Source: Bacteroides sp. 224
GTDB lineage: Bacteria > Bacteroidota > Bacteroidia > Bacteroidales > Bacteroidaceae
Direction: 5' to 3'
DNA: 45,475 bases
NCBI RefSeq assembly: GCF_010500995.1
Contig: NZ_QVMK01000021.1
Coordinates: 1 to 45,475 of the forward strand
The position numbers and the translations under genes were made by a program. Shown here piece by piece: positions 1 through 11,028 of the stretch. The notes beneath the pieces are model-generated. The model was not told the origin of the DNA and made no database searches. It saw nothing but the letters and a program-made list of their open reading frames with translations. Positions within the stretch are counted from its first letter, which is position 1. The number at the start of each line of letters is the position of its first letter.

Positions 1-94
1 AGCCGTATACGAGGAGACTTGTACGTACGGTTCGGGGGCAGGCTCCCGGAAACCTACCGTCGCAAGGCGGCAAGGCGCCGGGTGCCGAGCCTAC
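1..94 (+). mobile_element. 3' end of a group II intron (domains V and VI) inside topB
   Basis: Positions 1-33 form a domain V hairpin lacking only its first base: AGCCGTATAC pairs with GTACGTACGGTT across the loop region. A domain VI follows, with arms GGCTCCCGG (about 42-50) and CCGGGTGCC (about 79-87) and an internal stem capped by GCAA. Domain V matches, with a few changes, the complete intron at 5797-8278. The 3' splice site is placed after AGCCTAC at 94, because topB coding sequence (I-Y-N-Y-L-E-C) starts straight after. The rest of this intron lies left of the window. Confidence 0.8.
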
Positions 95-1823
95 TATATA
101 TAATTATCTGGAGTGTTCCCGCCCTTTCGACCGTCTTTGGATAAGCTCTCTCACGGATCAGGCTATCCGCAAAGGATTGGAGAACCTACGTCCGGGAAAA
201 GAGTACGACAACCTGTATCGTTCGGCAAAAGCCCGGAGCCAAGCCGATTGGGTTGTCGGGATAAACGCTTCACAAGCCCTGTCAATATCAGCCGGGCACG
301 GCGTATGGTCATTGGGACGGGTGCAAACACCTACACTCGCCATGATATGCAGCCGTTATCTGGAAAACAAAGATTTCAAACCGCAAACCTATTTTCAGGT
401 AAAATTGCATACGGCAAAAGATGCAACCCAGTTCGCCGCTATTTCCACAGAACGGTACAACACAAAGCAGGAGGCAGACGACATCTTAAACCGTGTCCGA
501 TCCGCCGAATCCGTAAACGTGATAAGCGTAGAAAAGAAAGAAGCCAATCAGGAACCGCCATTGCTCTACGATTTGACTACTTTGCAGAAAGAAGCGAACA
601 GCCGCCATAGTTTTTCAGCAGATAAAACCCTGTCGGTAGCCCAGTCGCTTTACGAAGCGAAACTTATTTCCTATCCAAGAACGGGCAGCCGTTATATTTC
701 CGATGATGTTTTTGCCGAGATACCCGCCCTTATAGGTCAGTTATCCGGTTACGCTCCATTCGGCAACTATGCAAAAATAATGTCAGGGGCAAGCCTGAAC
801 AGGCGTTCTGTAAATGATAAGAAAGTAACAGACCACCATGCTCTGATTATCACCGAAAATATGCCGAAAGATATTTCAGCCGACCAACGTATCATATACG
901 ATATGATTGCTGCCCGAATGTTGGAAGCCTTTTCCGGCAAATGCACCAAAGAAAACACAAGCGTTTCTTTGGATGCTTCGGGCATTGCTTTTTCAGTCAA
1001 AGGTAGCATTATCCTTATTCCCGGTTGGCGTGCCGTATTGAACGCACCTGATGAAGAAAAAGGCGAAGACGATGCTCCGGCACTTCCATCCCTGTCCGAT
1101 GGGGATGTACTTCCCATTAACGGAACGGACTTACTGGAGAAACAAACCAAGCCCCGCCCATTACATACGGAAAGTAGTTTATTATCTTCTATGGAAACCT
1201 GTGGTAAAGACCTTACCGACGAAACGGAACGGGAAGCGCTCAAAGAATCGGGTATCGGAACACCTGCCACCCGTGCCGCTATTATCGAAACGCTTTTCTC
1301 CCGTGAATATATTCAGCGTGAAAAAAAATCCCTTGTTCCTACCAATAAAGGATTGGTAGTCTATCTGGCTATCCGTGATAAAAAAATAGCGGACGTAGCT
1401 ATGACCGGAGCATGGGAAAGCGCATTGAATAAAATAGCAACGGGAGAAATGGATGCCGATACCTTTCATAGAAGTATCGAAGTATATGCCGCACAGATTA
1501 CCACCGAATTACTGGAGAAGAAAATCGAAGGCGGCAATACAAGAGAGAGCTGTCCATGTCCGAAATGTAAAAACGGTCAGGTAGTAATATTCCAAAAGGT
1601 TGCAAAATGTAACAATGAGGCTTGCGGACTGACAGTATTCCGGAATAAATCAGGAAAAGACCTGACGGACGGACAACTGAAAGACCTGCTTACCAAAGGC
1701 AAGACAGGTACTATCAAAGGCTTTAAGAGTAAAGAAAATAAGCCTTTTGATGCTGCCGTAGCTTTTGATGCAGAGTATAAAACGATATTCCAATTTGATA
1801 ATTCCAAAAAGAGGAAAAAGTAA
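95..1823 (+). CDS. topB: DNA topoisomerase III, 3' exon (interrupted by a group II intron)
   Basis: Type IA topoisomerase that relaxes and decatenates single-stranded DNA; in CTnDOT-like elements the homologue sits in the excision region. Reading in the frame that ends at 1823, the exon starts with I-Y-N-Y-L-E-C and runs into R-L-W-I-S-S-L-T-D, which in this family follows the acidic EGELI region, so the TOPRIM half lies left of the window beyond the intron. The catalytic tyrosine is in the motif L-I-S-Y-P-R-T. A C-terminal zinc-binding segment has CPCPKC and a CNNEAC pair, followed by a lysine-rich tail. About 575 residues are present of the roughly 700 expected. The gene is functional only if the intron splices. 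Its stop shares one base with the next ATG. Confidence 0.9.
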
Positions 1824-2149
1824 TGAAAATAAGTTTGTTATTAAATTTAGGACAGGCATTGACGAGAAATGCAAATCTGGATAAGCCGACTAAAATGCTA
1901 TATTCTTTTATTGATTATTGTAAAAGTCATGATTTTCCATATCCTACTATTCCAAGAATCGGAGAATTTATTTCATTGGAAGAGTTCTTTATAGAATGGG
2001 CGAAATCGCTTGATGACTGCGAATTAAATATGCTTGATAATATTAATTCGCTAACTACGTGTATCGGTAAGGAAATTAAGGTCATCAATGTTATTCACAA
2101 TGTAAATCGCTCAGTCCTGTACTGTTCTGACTTGTATAAATTGGAATAA
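1823..2149 (+). CDS. Small hypothetical protein downstream of topB
   Basis: This 108-residue protein has an ATG that overlaps the topB stop by one base (TAATG), so it is probably translationally coupled to topB. I do not recognise the family. It has no signal peptide or membrane segment. The N-terminal half is mixed and moderately hydrophobic (KISLLLNLGQAL), with a Phe/Tyr-rich middle and an acidic stretch around residues 65-75. Codon use is AT-richer than topB. Since topB neighbours in conjugative elements are often backbone genes, a role in transfer or excision is possible but not shown by the sequence. Transcription probably ends at the hairpin at 2237-2267. Confidence 0.6.
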   Translation: MKISLLLNLGQALTRNANLDKPTKMLYSFIDYCKSHDFPYPTIPRIGEFISLEEFFIEWAKSLDDCELNMLDNINSLTTCIGKEIKVINVIHNVNRSVLYCSDLYKLE

Positions 2150-2163
2150 AACAGCTATCTTTG

Positions 2164-2303
2164 CCACTAAGAAGTTCATATGGCACAGGTTTTAATGAGA
2201 AATTATTAAATCTATCCTATTGAATTTTTTAGTGGTGGCACTGGGGAGGGATACCCCGGTGCCTTTTGCTTATCCGTATCAATAGTTTTCCACTAAAAAA
2301 TTC
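2164..2303 (+). promoter_or_regulatory. Leader with mutually exclusive hairpins (candidate attenuator) before the DUF1896 gene
   Basis: Three related 14-base segments occur. CCACTAAGAAGTTC at 2164-2177 and CCACTAAAAAATTC at 2290-2303 are direct repeats, and GAATTTTTTAGTGG at 2222-2235 is their inverse. The middle segment can pair with the upstream copy (14 pairs, two of them G-U) or with the downstream copy (14 Watson-Crick pairs), but not with both. A terminator hairpin starts right after the middle segment. The downstream copy ends seven bases before the ATG at 2310, so pairing there could also hide the translation start. The pairing is seen directly; the regulatory role is inferred. Confidence 0.55.
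2237..2267 (+). terminator. Rho-independent terminator in the leader
   Basis: GGCACTGGGG (2237-2246) pairs with CCCCGGTGCC (2254-2263), ten pairs with one G-U, over a seven-base loop and followed by TTTT. It lies between the topB operon and the DUF1896 gene, nested among the alternative pairings of the leader, so it may be conditional rather than constitutive. Confidence 0.7.
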
Positions 2304-2309
2304 ATAGTT

Positions 2310-2756
2310 ATGAAATACAATTCAAATTTAGAGCCTGCGGAAATGTCATACTTCCGGCTCAATCTACTTTCTTATTTACGTGATTCCCACCCCGACAAAG
2401 CAAATGACCTTTCATTTATTGCCGGACGTGGGGATATGGCAGCCGAAGCGTACAGCGAAGCCGTAAAAAGCGGTTTAGACCATATTCAAGCTGCCGAAAT
2501 TGCAAACGAAGCCTTATTCAAAGGCTTACACTTTTCACCTTATAATATAGTAGTTGAAATACTTTGGAACGAGTTTTTCGACGAAGTTTCTCCGGGTGGT
2601 GCCCAGGCAAAGGCAAAAGAACTAATGCCCGAATGTCAGGCGGTATTTGCTAAATACAACCTTAGTGATGATTATGCCGAAACGACAGAGTACCAGTCGC
2701 TTTATACAGAGCTTGTCGGCACGATCCTGATACTGCTCGAAAATGAGTTACAATAA
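2310..2756 (+). CDS. DUF1896 family protein
   Basis: This 148-residue protein has the features I associate with DUF1896, a short family found almost only in Bacteroidetes, usually on conjugative elements next to the large methylase-helicase gene, as here. Visible landmarks are the N-terminal SYFRLNLLSYLRDSHP, then AAEAYSEAVKSGLDHIQAAEIANEALFKGLHFS, and a helical acidic C-terminus. It is soluble and predicted mostly helical, with no catalytic motif. Its last 14 bases overlap the start of the next gene, which points to co-translation. No biochemical function is established to my knowledge; an accessory role to the methylase-helicase is an inference from the fixed gene order. Confidence 0.75.
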   Translation: MKYNSNLEPAEMSYFRLNLLSYLRDSHPDKANDLSFIAGRGDMAAEAYSEAVKSGLDHIQAAEIANEALFKGLHFSPYNIVVEILWNEFFDEVSPGGAQAKAKELMPECQAVFAKYNLSDDYAETTEYQSLYTELVGTILILLENELQ

Positions 2757-5700
2757 GCGAACTCATTTGCGTCAGAATATTGACGCAATAAAGTTAGCGT
2801 TAAGGCTCGACAAGGAACAAAAAAAGGCAACACCCGAAGAACGGGAAATACTCGCAAAATATTCAGGCTTTGGAGGGATTAAGGCAATCCTTAACCCTGC
2901 CGACAAACCCGAAGATATTGAGCGGTGGTCTAAATCCGAAGTCGAGCTTTTCCCGTTGGTGCAAGAACTCCACGAGGTACTCCGTGAAAGTTCTCCCACA
3001 CCGGAAGTTTACAAACGCTATGTCAGTTCCCTGAAAAGTTCTATCCTTACGGCATTTTATACGCCGAAGCCTGTTATTGATGTGTTAGCGGATGCACTAA
3101 AGGATAGCGGTATAACTCCGACACGCTTTTTAGAACCCAGTGCCGGAACAGGTGCGTTTATTTCTTCTTTCAAAGATATTGCACCTGAAGCTAACGTAAC
3201 CAGTTTTGAAAAAGACCTGCTAACAGGTAAAATTCTATCGCACCTTTATCCTGATGATAAGGTACGGATTGAAGGTTACGAAAAAATGGAAGGACGCTAT
3301 TCACAGCATTTTGATGTGATTGCATCTAATATCCCTTTTGGAGATGTTTCGGTATTCGATCCGCTACTGTCCAACCATGAAATACCCGCCGTCAAACAAT
3401 CGACACAGGCGATACACAACTACTTTTTTGTAAAAAGTGTCATGTCGGCCAGAGAAGGCGGGTTAATCGCCTTTATTACCAGTCAGGGCGTACTCAATTC
3501 GGAACAAAACAAACCGATACGGGAATACCTGATGAACTCTTGCGATGTTGTTTCAGCTATCCGTTTGCCGAACAACCTCTTTTCCGACCATGCCGGAACT
3601 GATGTCGGCAGCGACCTGATTGTATTACAACGGAATAATAAAAATATAGTTCCAAGCCAACGACAGCAGGATTTTATCGAATCCCGCAAATTATCTAACG
3701 GCATATCTATTAATAACCTGTTCCGTGATTTCAACAGAGTAGTACAAACCCGTTCCAAAATCGACACCGATCCATACGGCAAACCTGCTATTGTTTTTAC
3801 CCATGAAGGCGGTATTGAGGGAATAGCCACAGATTTGCGGCAAATGCTGAAAGATGATTTTTCAAAACATTTGGATTTGCAGCGTTACCAAAACTATGCA
3901 CAGGAAAACCCGGCACAGTCGGTAACACAACAATCTCAATCTGCAAAATTGGATAACAGCAATCAGATAACCGAACAGGATATTCAGGAATTAAGTGATT
4001 ACGCTTCTGAAATGGACAGAAAACTGTATGCCGAACGTCCGCCACAACCCGAAGATTTTGGAATTAAAGAAAAAAAGCAGAATGAAACAGAAGAAAGACA
4101 ACCGGCTGCTCCAAATACTTTTAGAGGTACTCTTTTCGATATGGATGATCCTGCCATTAAAAAAGCGCCGACTACGGAGGCGAAACCCCAGTCCGTAACG
4201 CAGGAACCATTAATAACGCTCTATGACCTTTTCGGCTTTACCCAAGAGGAACGCAGTCAGGTAAACAAACCCAAAAAGAGAGGTAGAAAATTCAAATTAC
4301 AGGCAAGCAAGTCAAAGGAACTGCCGTTTATGGACTGGCGGGAAGAAATGGCGCATAATGCAGCGCAGCAACGGGAAAAGCTACAACAGGAAAGCGCCGA
4401 GGCCTATCCCGTATTCGATGCCCGTCGGGAAGAACAGTTGGAACGGCTGAAAGAGGAAGCCGAACGGGAACAGCAGGAACGCATGAAACCTGTTCCTTTC
4501 CTATTGGAAGATATACCGTCCCATTACCGTGATGGCTCACTTGTTACCGACGAAAATAATCGTATCGGTTATTTGCGTGATTTGAATGGATTTCAGCCGA
4601 TGTTCCATCCGCTTCAGCTCACCGGAACACAGCAGGCGAAAGCATCCCTTTATATTGAAATACGGGACACTTATCACCACCTGTACAGCAACGAAGCAAC
4701 AAGGTTGGAAGCCAATCCTGCATTAAGGGAAATGCTTAACCGACTGTATGATGATTTTACCCGCCGTTTCGGAAATATAAACGATGCGAAAAATCTTAGT
4801 CTTATAAAAATGGATGCCGGAGGAACGGAAATTCTTTCTCTGGAACGGTATATCGACGGTAAAGCCGTCAAAGCAGATATATTTCAACAACCGGTTGCCT
4901 TTAATCCCAATGAGATTACCCATGCCGATAATGCACGGGAAGCCCTGACCGCTTCGCTCAATAAACATGCAACGGTAAACCTTGAATATATGGCAGGGCT
5001 TACAGGGGGGACTTCGGATGAAATACTGGAGGAACTCAAAGGGCAGGTATTTTTCAATCCAATGATAGGCTCTTATGAAATTAAAGACAAGTTCATAAGT
5101 GGTAATGTTATCTCCAAAGCGGAACACGTAGAGCGGTATATAGAAAACCACCCCGACAATGAAGCGGCAAAAGAATCATTAAAGGCTCTGAAAGAAGCAA
5201 TACCCCGTCCGATAGCATTCGAAGATTTGGATTTTAATTTCGGAGAACGGTGGATACCGTCGGGCATTTACAGCAAATACGCTTCACATTTGTTTGATAC
5301 GAATGTATCGGTGCATTATGCTCAAAGCCGTGATGAATACACGCTCAAAGCCGACAGCAAAAATATCAAGATATGGGATCAGTACGCTGTTAAGGCAACA
5401 AGCCGGACTTTCGACGGTATCGCCCTGATGAAACACGCCTTGCATAATACCTCTCCTGATATAACAAAGAAAGTCAATAAGTTGATTGACGGGGAAATAA
5501 AAGAGGTCAAGGTACGTGATTCCGAATCTATTCAACTCGCCAATTCCAAGATTGACGAGATACGGAACGGTTTCGTTGAATGGCTTAACGAACAATCACC
5601 GGAGTTCAAAGACCGACTGGCAGATAAATACAACCGTACATTTAATTGTTTCGTCCGTCCGGAGTATGACGGAAGCCACCAAGAGTTTCCGGGACTGGAT

Positions 5701-5796
5701 CTGAAAGGCTTGGGTATTCCCGACCTATACAATAGCCAAAAGGATGCAATTTGGATGGATAAACTCAATGGCGGGGGTATTATCGACCACGAAGTC
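2743..5796 (+). CDS. Giant N6-adenine methylase / SNF2-like helicase, 5' exon
   Basis: First 1,018 codons of a protein of about 1,905 residues whose second half lies at 8279-10942. The N-terminal part is a type I/III-like adenine methylase: motif I FLEPSAGTGAF near residues 130-140 and motif IV SNIPFG near residue 200 (an NPPF/NPPY variant). A charged linker follows, with Gln/Glu-rich coiled-coil-like segments around residues 400-600. The exon ends at GGGIIDHEV, and the next codons of the intact gene must supply the helicase Walker A motif. Giant fusions of this kind are a hallmark of Bacteroidetes conjugative elements and may protect or remodel element DNA. Two possible ATGs were considered; this one overlaps the DUF1896 gene, as is usual for this pair. 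Confidence 0.85.
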
Positions 5797-6357
5797 CTGC
5801 GCCCATAAGGGCATATAGTAAATGTAACATTAGCAAGTTACCGGGCAAGGGTTTTCAACGCCCGTCATTAGCCAACTTATCCACTTAGTCGAAAGGCGGT
5901 GGGGAGTGTCGCATGTTGGAAACGGCATAAGTCAGTTAACTATCATACTGCTACTGAATGTCTAAATGAAATGATAGATATGAGGATGAAGACTATACTG
6001 TTTGAACGACAGCCCAAGATGTTAGTTGGTAAACCCCGACGTAAGATAGTTACGAACGTCGGGCTGCAATACTTCTACTTTCCGACTTCGAGTACGAGAG
6101 CCGAAAACCGATTGCAGGTCAGCCACAATAAGTGGAAAAGGGCGAAAATCGCATCCGACAATCTATCGCGCTATGTTACTATATGTCTAAATGGGGATTA
6201 CCTAAGTAGGAATGCCGAAAGGCTATGGGGCTTGTCTCTGAATATCCTATATGGTAACAGAGTCTCCGTAGTAGTCCGAGCAAGGGAAAGCCTTGTACAT
6301 GGCGAAGGGAGACAGTTGGTGTTTTTAATACGTTTAACGAAAAATGTGTGAGACATT

Positions 6358-8163
6358 ATGAGAGATTCAGAAAATGTATTAAACAGTCTGGCTGGGCATA
6401 GCTCAGACCTGAATTACAAGTTTGAACGGCTTTATCGGCTGTTGTTCAATGAGAACCTGTATGCGTTGGCTTATCAGAATATTGCTTCCAATGAGGGCAG
6501 TTGCACGAAAGGCACAGACGGTCAGTCCATAAGTGGGATGAGCGTGGAACGCATACAAAACATCATTAACAAGTTGAAAGATGAAAGCTATCAACCTTAT
6601 CCTGCAAAAAGAGTTTACATTCCTAAAAAGAATGGCAAGAAACGTCCATTAGGCATTCCCGCCTCTGACGACAAACTTGTACATGAAGTCGTAAGAATGG
6701 TTCTTGAATCCATCTATGAAGGGCATTTTGAAAAATGTTCCCACGGATTCAGACCGCACCGCAGTTGCCACACTGCATTGGCTTCCATTCATGAGGGATT
6801 TGACGGAACTCGTTGGTTTATTGAGGGCGACATCAAAGGATTCTTCGACAACATCGATCACGATGTTATGATAGATATTCTTTCGGAACGCATCTCTGAC
6901 CAACGGTTCTTACGTCTGATTCGTAAATTTTTGAACGCAGGATACATGGAGAAATGGCGATTTCACAACACTTTTAGCGGAGCACCGCAAGGAGGCGTTG
7001 TCAGTCCGATTCTGGCAAATATTTATCTGGATAAACTGGATAAGCATATGCAGGAATATATTTTGGCTTTCAATAAAGGCGGTAAACGGAGAGTAAATCC
7101 AGAATACAAAAGGATTCAATCTCGAAAAGACAAACGGGTAAAGAAACTAAAGAATGAAACAGATGAGCAGAAGAAAGAAGCATTACGGCAGGAGATTAAC
7201 AGGCTCCACAATGAAATGCATCAACTTCCTGCAACTCTGGACATGGACGAAAATTTCAGACGTATGAGATACGTTCGTTATGCCGATGATTTTCTGATTG
7301 GTGTAATCGGAAGTAAAGACGATTGTGTGAAAGCAAAGGAAGATATTAAAAACTACCTGTCTGACACACTGAATCTTGAACTTTCGGATGAAAAAACATT
7401 AATCACCAATTCAAGCGACAAAGCGAAGTTCTTGGGTTATGAAGTTACAATCCGCAGAAGTGAGAAGACAAGAAAGGATAACAGAGGTGTCACTCGCCGC
7501 TCTCTTAACCACAGGACAGTACTTCTCTTACCTATGGAGGTAATGAGAAAGAAACTGCTTGACTATGGTGCAATAAAAATCATAGTTGAGAACGGAAAAG
7601 AGAAATGGCAGTCCACATCCCGACCTTTCCTTAGAAATAATGATGACCTCGAAATCCTGAACCGATACAACTCGGAGATAAGAGGAATCTATAATTATTA
7701 TTGTCTTGCCAACAACTGCAACATTCTTAACAGTTTCTACTACCACATGAAAGAAAGTATGTACAAGACGTTTTCGTCAAAGTATGAATCAACTGTACGG
7801 AAGATTATCAACAAATATACTCGTGATAAAATATTCCGTGTGCAGTATGAGGATAACAAAGGCAAAATAAAAGAGCGTACTTTATATCATGGTGGGTTCA
7901 GGCAACAAAAGCATGCAAGATTGGACTTTGCGGACAATCTGCCCAGTTATCGCGCAACCCAAAGTACAAGCCTAATGGCTCGGCTTAAGGCACGCGAATG
8001 TGAATATTGCGGAGCAACGGACAATTTGAAAATGTTTCATGTCCGTAAACTCAAAAATCTGGAAGGCAAACAGGAATGGGAACGTTTTATGATTGCCCGA
8101 AAGAGGAAAACAATAGCTGTTTGTTACAACTGTTATAGCAAAATTCATGGAAACAAGAAATAG
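6358..8163 (+). CDS. ltrA: Group II intron reverse transcriptase/maturase
   Basis: Intron-encoded protein of 601 residues that assists splicing and copies the intron into new sites. Visible in order: RT blocks with [18 protein letters not shown] (about residues 83-100), [25 protein letters not shown] (catalytic Asp, motif A), [19 protein letters not shown], and RYADDF at about residues 308-314 (catalytic YADD). A maturase X domain follows, with the segment around [20 protein letters not shown]. The C-terminus has [28 protein letters not shown] and [10 protein letters not shown], an HNH-like endonuclease. Related proteins usually read HHVRKL and CxxCH; here one His of each is replaced (Phe and Tyr), so the endonuclease may be weakened. 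Confidence 0.9.
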   Translation: MRDSENVLNSLAGHSSDLNYKFERLYRLLFNENLYALAYQNIASNEGSCTKGTDGQSISGMSVERIQNIINKLKDESYQPYPAKRVYIPKKNGKKRPLGIPASDDKLVHEVVRMVLESIYEGHFEKCSHGFRPHRSCHTALASIHEGFDGTRWFIEGDIKGFFDNIDHDVMIDILSERISDQRFLRLIRKFLNAGYMEKWRFHNTFSGAPQGGVVSPILANIYLDKLDKHMQEYILAFNKGGKRRVNPEYKRIQSRKDKRVKKLKNETDEQKKEALRQEINRLHNEMHQLPATLDMDENFRRMRYVRYADDFLIGVIGSKDDCVKAKEDIKNYLSDTLNLELSDEKTLITNSSDKAKFLGYEVTIRRSEKTRKDNRGVTRRSLNHRTVLLLPMEVMRKKLLDYGAIKIIVENGKEKWQSTSRPFLRNNDDLEILNRYNSEIRGIYNYYCLANNCNILNSFYYHMKESMYKTFSSKYESTVRKIINKYTRDKIFRVQYEDNKGKIKERTLYHGGFRQQKHARLDFADNLPSYRATQSTSLMARLKARECEYCGATDNLKMFHVRKLKNLEGKQEWERFMIARKRKTIAVCYNCYSKIHGNKK

Positions 8164-8181
8164 ACTGAATATATCAATGGA

Positions 8182-8215
8182 GAGCCGTATACATGGAGAC
8201 GTGTACGTACGGTTC
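8182..8215 (+). ncRNA. Group II intron domain V (catalytic hairpin)
   Basis: A 34-base hairpin starting GAGCCGTATAC and ending GTACGTACGGTTC, with an internal bulge. It has the length and AGC triad position of the ribozyme catalytic domain. The same hairpin with small changes in the loop opens the window at 1-33, showing that two related introns occupy neighbouring genes of this element. Confidence 0.85.
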
Positions 8216-8278
8216 GGTGGCGAGCATATTGAAACCTACCGTCCGAAAGGACGGCAAGGCGCGATGTGCTTAGCCTGT

Positions 8279-10942
8279 GGGGGCGGTAAAACCCTGATAA
8301 TGTGTGTAAGCGCCTACGAGAAAAAACGTTTGGGATTGGTAAATAAACCGCTCATTATGGCGCTCAAAGCCAATGTTCATGAAATAGCCCAAACTTTCTG
8401 TACGGCTTACCCCAATGCAAAAGTGTTGTATCCGGGTAAAGAAGATTTCACCCCTGCTAAACGGGCGAAGATTTTCAACGAAATGAAGAATAACAACTGG
8501 GATGCAATCATTTTAACACACGAACAGTTTGGTATGATACCCCAGTCACCCGAAATTCAGCAACGGATATTACAGGCGGAACTTGATAGCGTAGAAGAAA
8601 ATCTGGAAGTGTTACGGGCACAAGGAAAGGAGATTTCCCGTGCTATGGAAAAAGGTTTAGTTAAAAGACAATTAAACCTTGAAGCCAAATTGGAAAATAT
8701 AACCTACCAGATTGAGAACCGCAAGGATGACACCGTAGATTTCCGTCTTATGGGTATCGACCACTTGTATGTTGATGAGAGCCACCGATTCAAGAACCTG
8801 ACCTTTACAACCCGACACGACAGGGTTGCAGGTCTGGGTAATGCCGAAGGCTCACAACGTGCCTTGAATATGCTTTTTGCCCTGCGTACCATTCAGGACA
8901 GGACGGGAAAAGATTTGGGAGCCACTTTTCTTTCAGGCACAACCATTTCCAACAGTTTGACAGAGTTATACTTGCTTTTCAAGTATCTCCGGCCGAACGA
9001 ACTGGAACGACAGGGTATTAATACATTCGATGCGTGGGCGGCAATCTTCGCCAAAAAGTCGATAGACTACGAATTTTCGGTAACGAATGAAATTGTGCAA
9101 AAAGAACGCTTTCGGTATTTTATCAAAGTACCCGAATTGGCAGCTTTTTATGCCGAAATAACAGACTATCGTTCTGCGGAGGATATTGGTATCGACCGCC
9201 CTGTAAAGAATGAAATTCTGCATAATATTCCACCAACACCCGACCAACAGGAGTTTATACAAAAGTTGGTAGAGTTCGCCAAAACAGGTAAAGGTGAAAT
9301 ATTAGGACGTGCGCCATTATCGGAAAGCGAAGAAAAAGCAAAAATGCTTATCGCTACCGATTACGCGCGAAAGATGTCCCTCGATATGCGACTGATTGAT
9401 CCAGTTAAATATGGCGACCATGTGGACAACAAGGCTTCCCATGTGGCTAAAATGGTATCAGACTACTACACAAAATTCAAAGACCACAAAGCAACCCAGT
9501 TCGTTTTCTCCGATTTAGGCACTTACAAACCCGGAGAATGGAACCCATGCTCCGAGATAAAGCGTAAACTGGTGGATGACTATGGAATCCCGGCTCACGA
9601 AATACGCTTTATTCAGGAAGCCAAAACGGATAAGGCTCGTAAAACCATGATTAAGGATATGAACGAGGGTAAAATCCGTGTATTGTTCGGCTCTACCGAA
9701 ATGTTGGGAACCGGAGTAAACGCCCAGAAACGATGCGTTGCAATCCACCATTTAGATGCGCCTTGGCGACCGTCAGACTTGGAACAGCGGGACGGTCGGG
9801 GCATTCGCAAGGGCAATGAAATTGCGAAGCTATATGCGGATAATAAAGTAGATGTACTTATCTATGCTGTGGAAAAATCGTTAGATGCGTACAAGTTCGG
9901 TTTACTTCACAACAAGCAGCTTTTCATTCGCCAGTTGAAAAATAATTCACTGGGTAGCCGTACTATCGACGAGGGAAGTATGGACGAAAAAGGCGGTATG
10001 AACTTCTCTGAATATGTGGCAATTCTTTCCGGCAATACCGAATTACTGGAGAAAGCACGATTGGAAAAGAAAATCGCTTCTTTGGAATCCGAACGACAGG
10101 CATTCATGCGTGGCAAGTCATCATCACGTTACAAATTGGAGGATATTATATCCAATGTAGAGCAAAACAACGGGTTTATTAGCCGTATATCCAAAGATAT
10201 TGAAGCGTTTAACACCCGTGTTCAGCATCAGCCGGACGGTATTACCCGCCTGAATCCTGTTCAGTTAGACGGATTACAGGGCAGTAACCCAAAAGAAGTC
10301 GGGCTGAAGCTAAATGAAATAGCCGACAAAGCCCGCACACATGGAGCGCATGAGAAAATTGGTACACTTTACGGTTTTGATTTAATGGTAAAATCTGAAA
10401 CCACTAATAAAGATGGCTTCGATGTTATACAAAATCGTTTCTTTATTAAGGGAGAGGGCAATATTCTCTACAATTATAATCACGGGGTAATGGCTACTGA
10501 TCCGAAGACCGCAGCACAAAATTTCCTGAATGCACTCGATACCATGCCTAAACTTTTGGAGAAGTATCAAGCGGATAATGAGAAGTTGCAAAAGGATATA
10601 CCTGTACTGAAAGAAGTAGTCGAAGGTACTTGGCGTAAGGAACCGGAACTGAAAACCCTGAAAGACGAGTTAATAAAGTTGGATAGGGAAATTCAGCTCT
10701 CACTTACTCCAATCAGTGAAACTGAAGGACAAGCGGAAACTGTACCTGATAAGACTGTTTCTACTACCAATCAGAACCAGTCGCAAGGCAAGACCGAAAC
10801 ATCGACTGTTCGGGATGCACCATTGCCAAATACTTTGCAGGGAGTTAAAGAAATAATGGGCGATAGGCTTGTTATTGCATCGGTGGGTGGTAGTCCGCCG
10901 AAAGTGGATAAAAAGGATTCTTCTAAAAATTTCAAACTGTAA
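8279..10942 (+). CDS. Giant N6-adenine methylase / SNF2-like helicase, 3' exon
   Basis: The C-terminal 887 residues of the gene begun at 2743. The exon begins with the Walker A codons GGGKTLIM, followed by superfamily 2 motifs: [21 protein letters not shown] (DExH-type motif II), [10 protein letters not shown] (motif III), and [14 protein letters not shown] with [14 protein letters not shown] (motifs V and VI with the QRxGR arginine finger). A long helical C-terminal region ends in a low-complexity Ser/Thr/Gln tail. The open frame continues upstream to 8147 only because it reads through intron sequence; those codons are not part of the protein. The neighbouring bidirectional terminator closes the operon. 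Expression needs splicing of the intron at 5797-8278. Confidence 0.87.
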   Translation, partial: GGGKTLIMCVSAYEKKRLGLVNKPLIMALKANVHEIAQTFCTAYPNAKVLYPGKEDFTPAKRAKIFNEMKNNNWDAIILTHEQFGMIPQSPEIQQRILQAELDSVEENLEVLRAQGKEISRAMEKGLVKRQLNLEAKLENITYQIENRKDDTVDFRLMGIDHLYVDESHRFKNLTFTTRHDRVAGLGNAEGSQRALNMLFALRTIQDRTGKDLGATFLSGTTISNSLTELYLLFKYLRPNELERQGINTFDAWAAIFAKKSIDYEFSVTNEIVQKERFRYFIKVPELAAFYAEITDYRSAEDIGIDRPVKNEILHNIPPTPDQQEFIQKLVEFAKTGKGEILGRAPLSESEEKAKMLIATDYARKMSLDMRLIDPVKYGDHVDNKASHVAKMVSDYYTKFKDHKATQFVFSDLGTYKPGEWNPCSEIKRKLVDDYGIPAHEIRFIQEAKTDKARKTMIKDMNEGKIRVLFGSTEMLGTGVNAQKRCVAIHHLDAPWRPSDLEQRDGRGIRKGNEIAKLYADNKVDVLIYAVEKSLDAYKFGLLHNKQLFIRQLKNNSLGSRTIDEGSMDEKGGMNFSEYVAILSGNTELLEKARLEKKIASLESERQAFMRGKSSSRYKLEDIISNVEQNNGFISRISKDIEAFNTRVQHQPDGITRLNPVQLDGLQGSNPKEVGLKLNEIADKARTHGAHEKIGTLYGFDLMVKSETTNKDGFDVIQNRFFIKGEGNILYNYNHGVMATDPKTAAQNFLNALDTMPKLLEKYQADNEKLQKDIPVLKEVVEGTWRKEPELKTLKDELIKLDREIQLSLTPISETEGQAETVPDKTVSTTNQNQSQGKTETSTVRDAPLPNTLQGVKEIMGDRLVIASVGGSPPKVDKKDSSKNFKL

Positions 10943-10948
10943 AAATAA

Positions 10949-10984
10949 AGCCCGTGCCTGTCATCACGACGGTACGGGCTTTTG
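10949..10984. terminator. Bidirectional terminator between convergent operons
   Basis: AGCCCGTGCC (10949-10958) pairs with GGTACGGGCT (10971-10980), with one mismatch, and is followed by TTTT on the plus strand. On the minus strand the stem is followed by TTTATTTT. It sits between the methylase-helicase gene and the convergent HTH gene, so it can serve both. Confidence 0.8.
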
Positions 10985-11028
10985 AATATAAATTCATAAA
11001 AACTATAAATATGGAAATAGTAATGCCC

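Larger units (their letters stand above)
5797..8278 (+). mobile_element. Complete group II intron with encoded reverse transcriptase
   Basis: About 2.48 kb lies between GAA-GTC (Glu-Val) and GGG-GGC-GGT-AAA-ACC (G-G-G-K-T). Removing it restores EVGGGKT, the Walker A motif of the host helicase gene. The 5' end reads (C)TGCGCCC-ATAAGGGC, close to the group II consensus GUGCG; the first base reads C rather than G, so the exact boundary is uncertain by one to three bases. About 560 bases of ribozyme (domains I-IV) precede the reverse transcriptase gene. Domain V is at 8182-8215, and domain VI follows with the stem CCGTCC-GAAA-GGACGG. The insertion is in sense orientation, so splicing could keep the host gene active. 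Confidence 0.88.

Noticed and set aside
113..610. 165-codon frame overlapping topB
   Set aside because: Shadow of topB; topB motifs are in the other frame.
5899..6351. 150-codon open frame in the intron upstream of the reverse transcriptase
   Set aside because: It covers the ribozyme domains I-IV, which are structured RNA; composition is not protein-like and no family is seen.
8147..8278. Apparent start of the helicase frame upstream of the exon
   Set aside because: These codons run through intron domains IV-VI and only look coding because the frame is open; after splicing they are absent.
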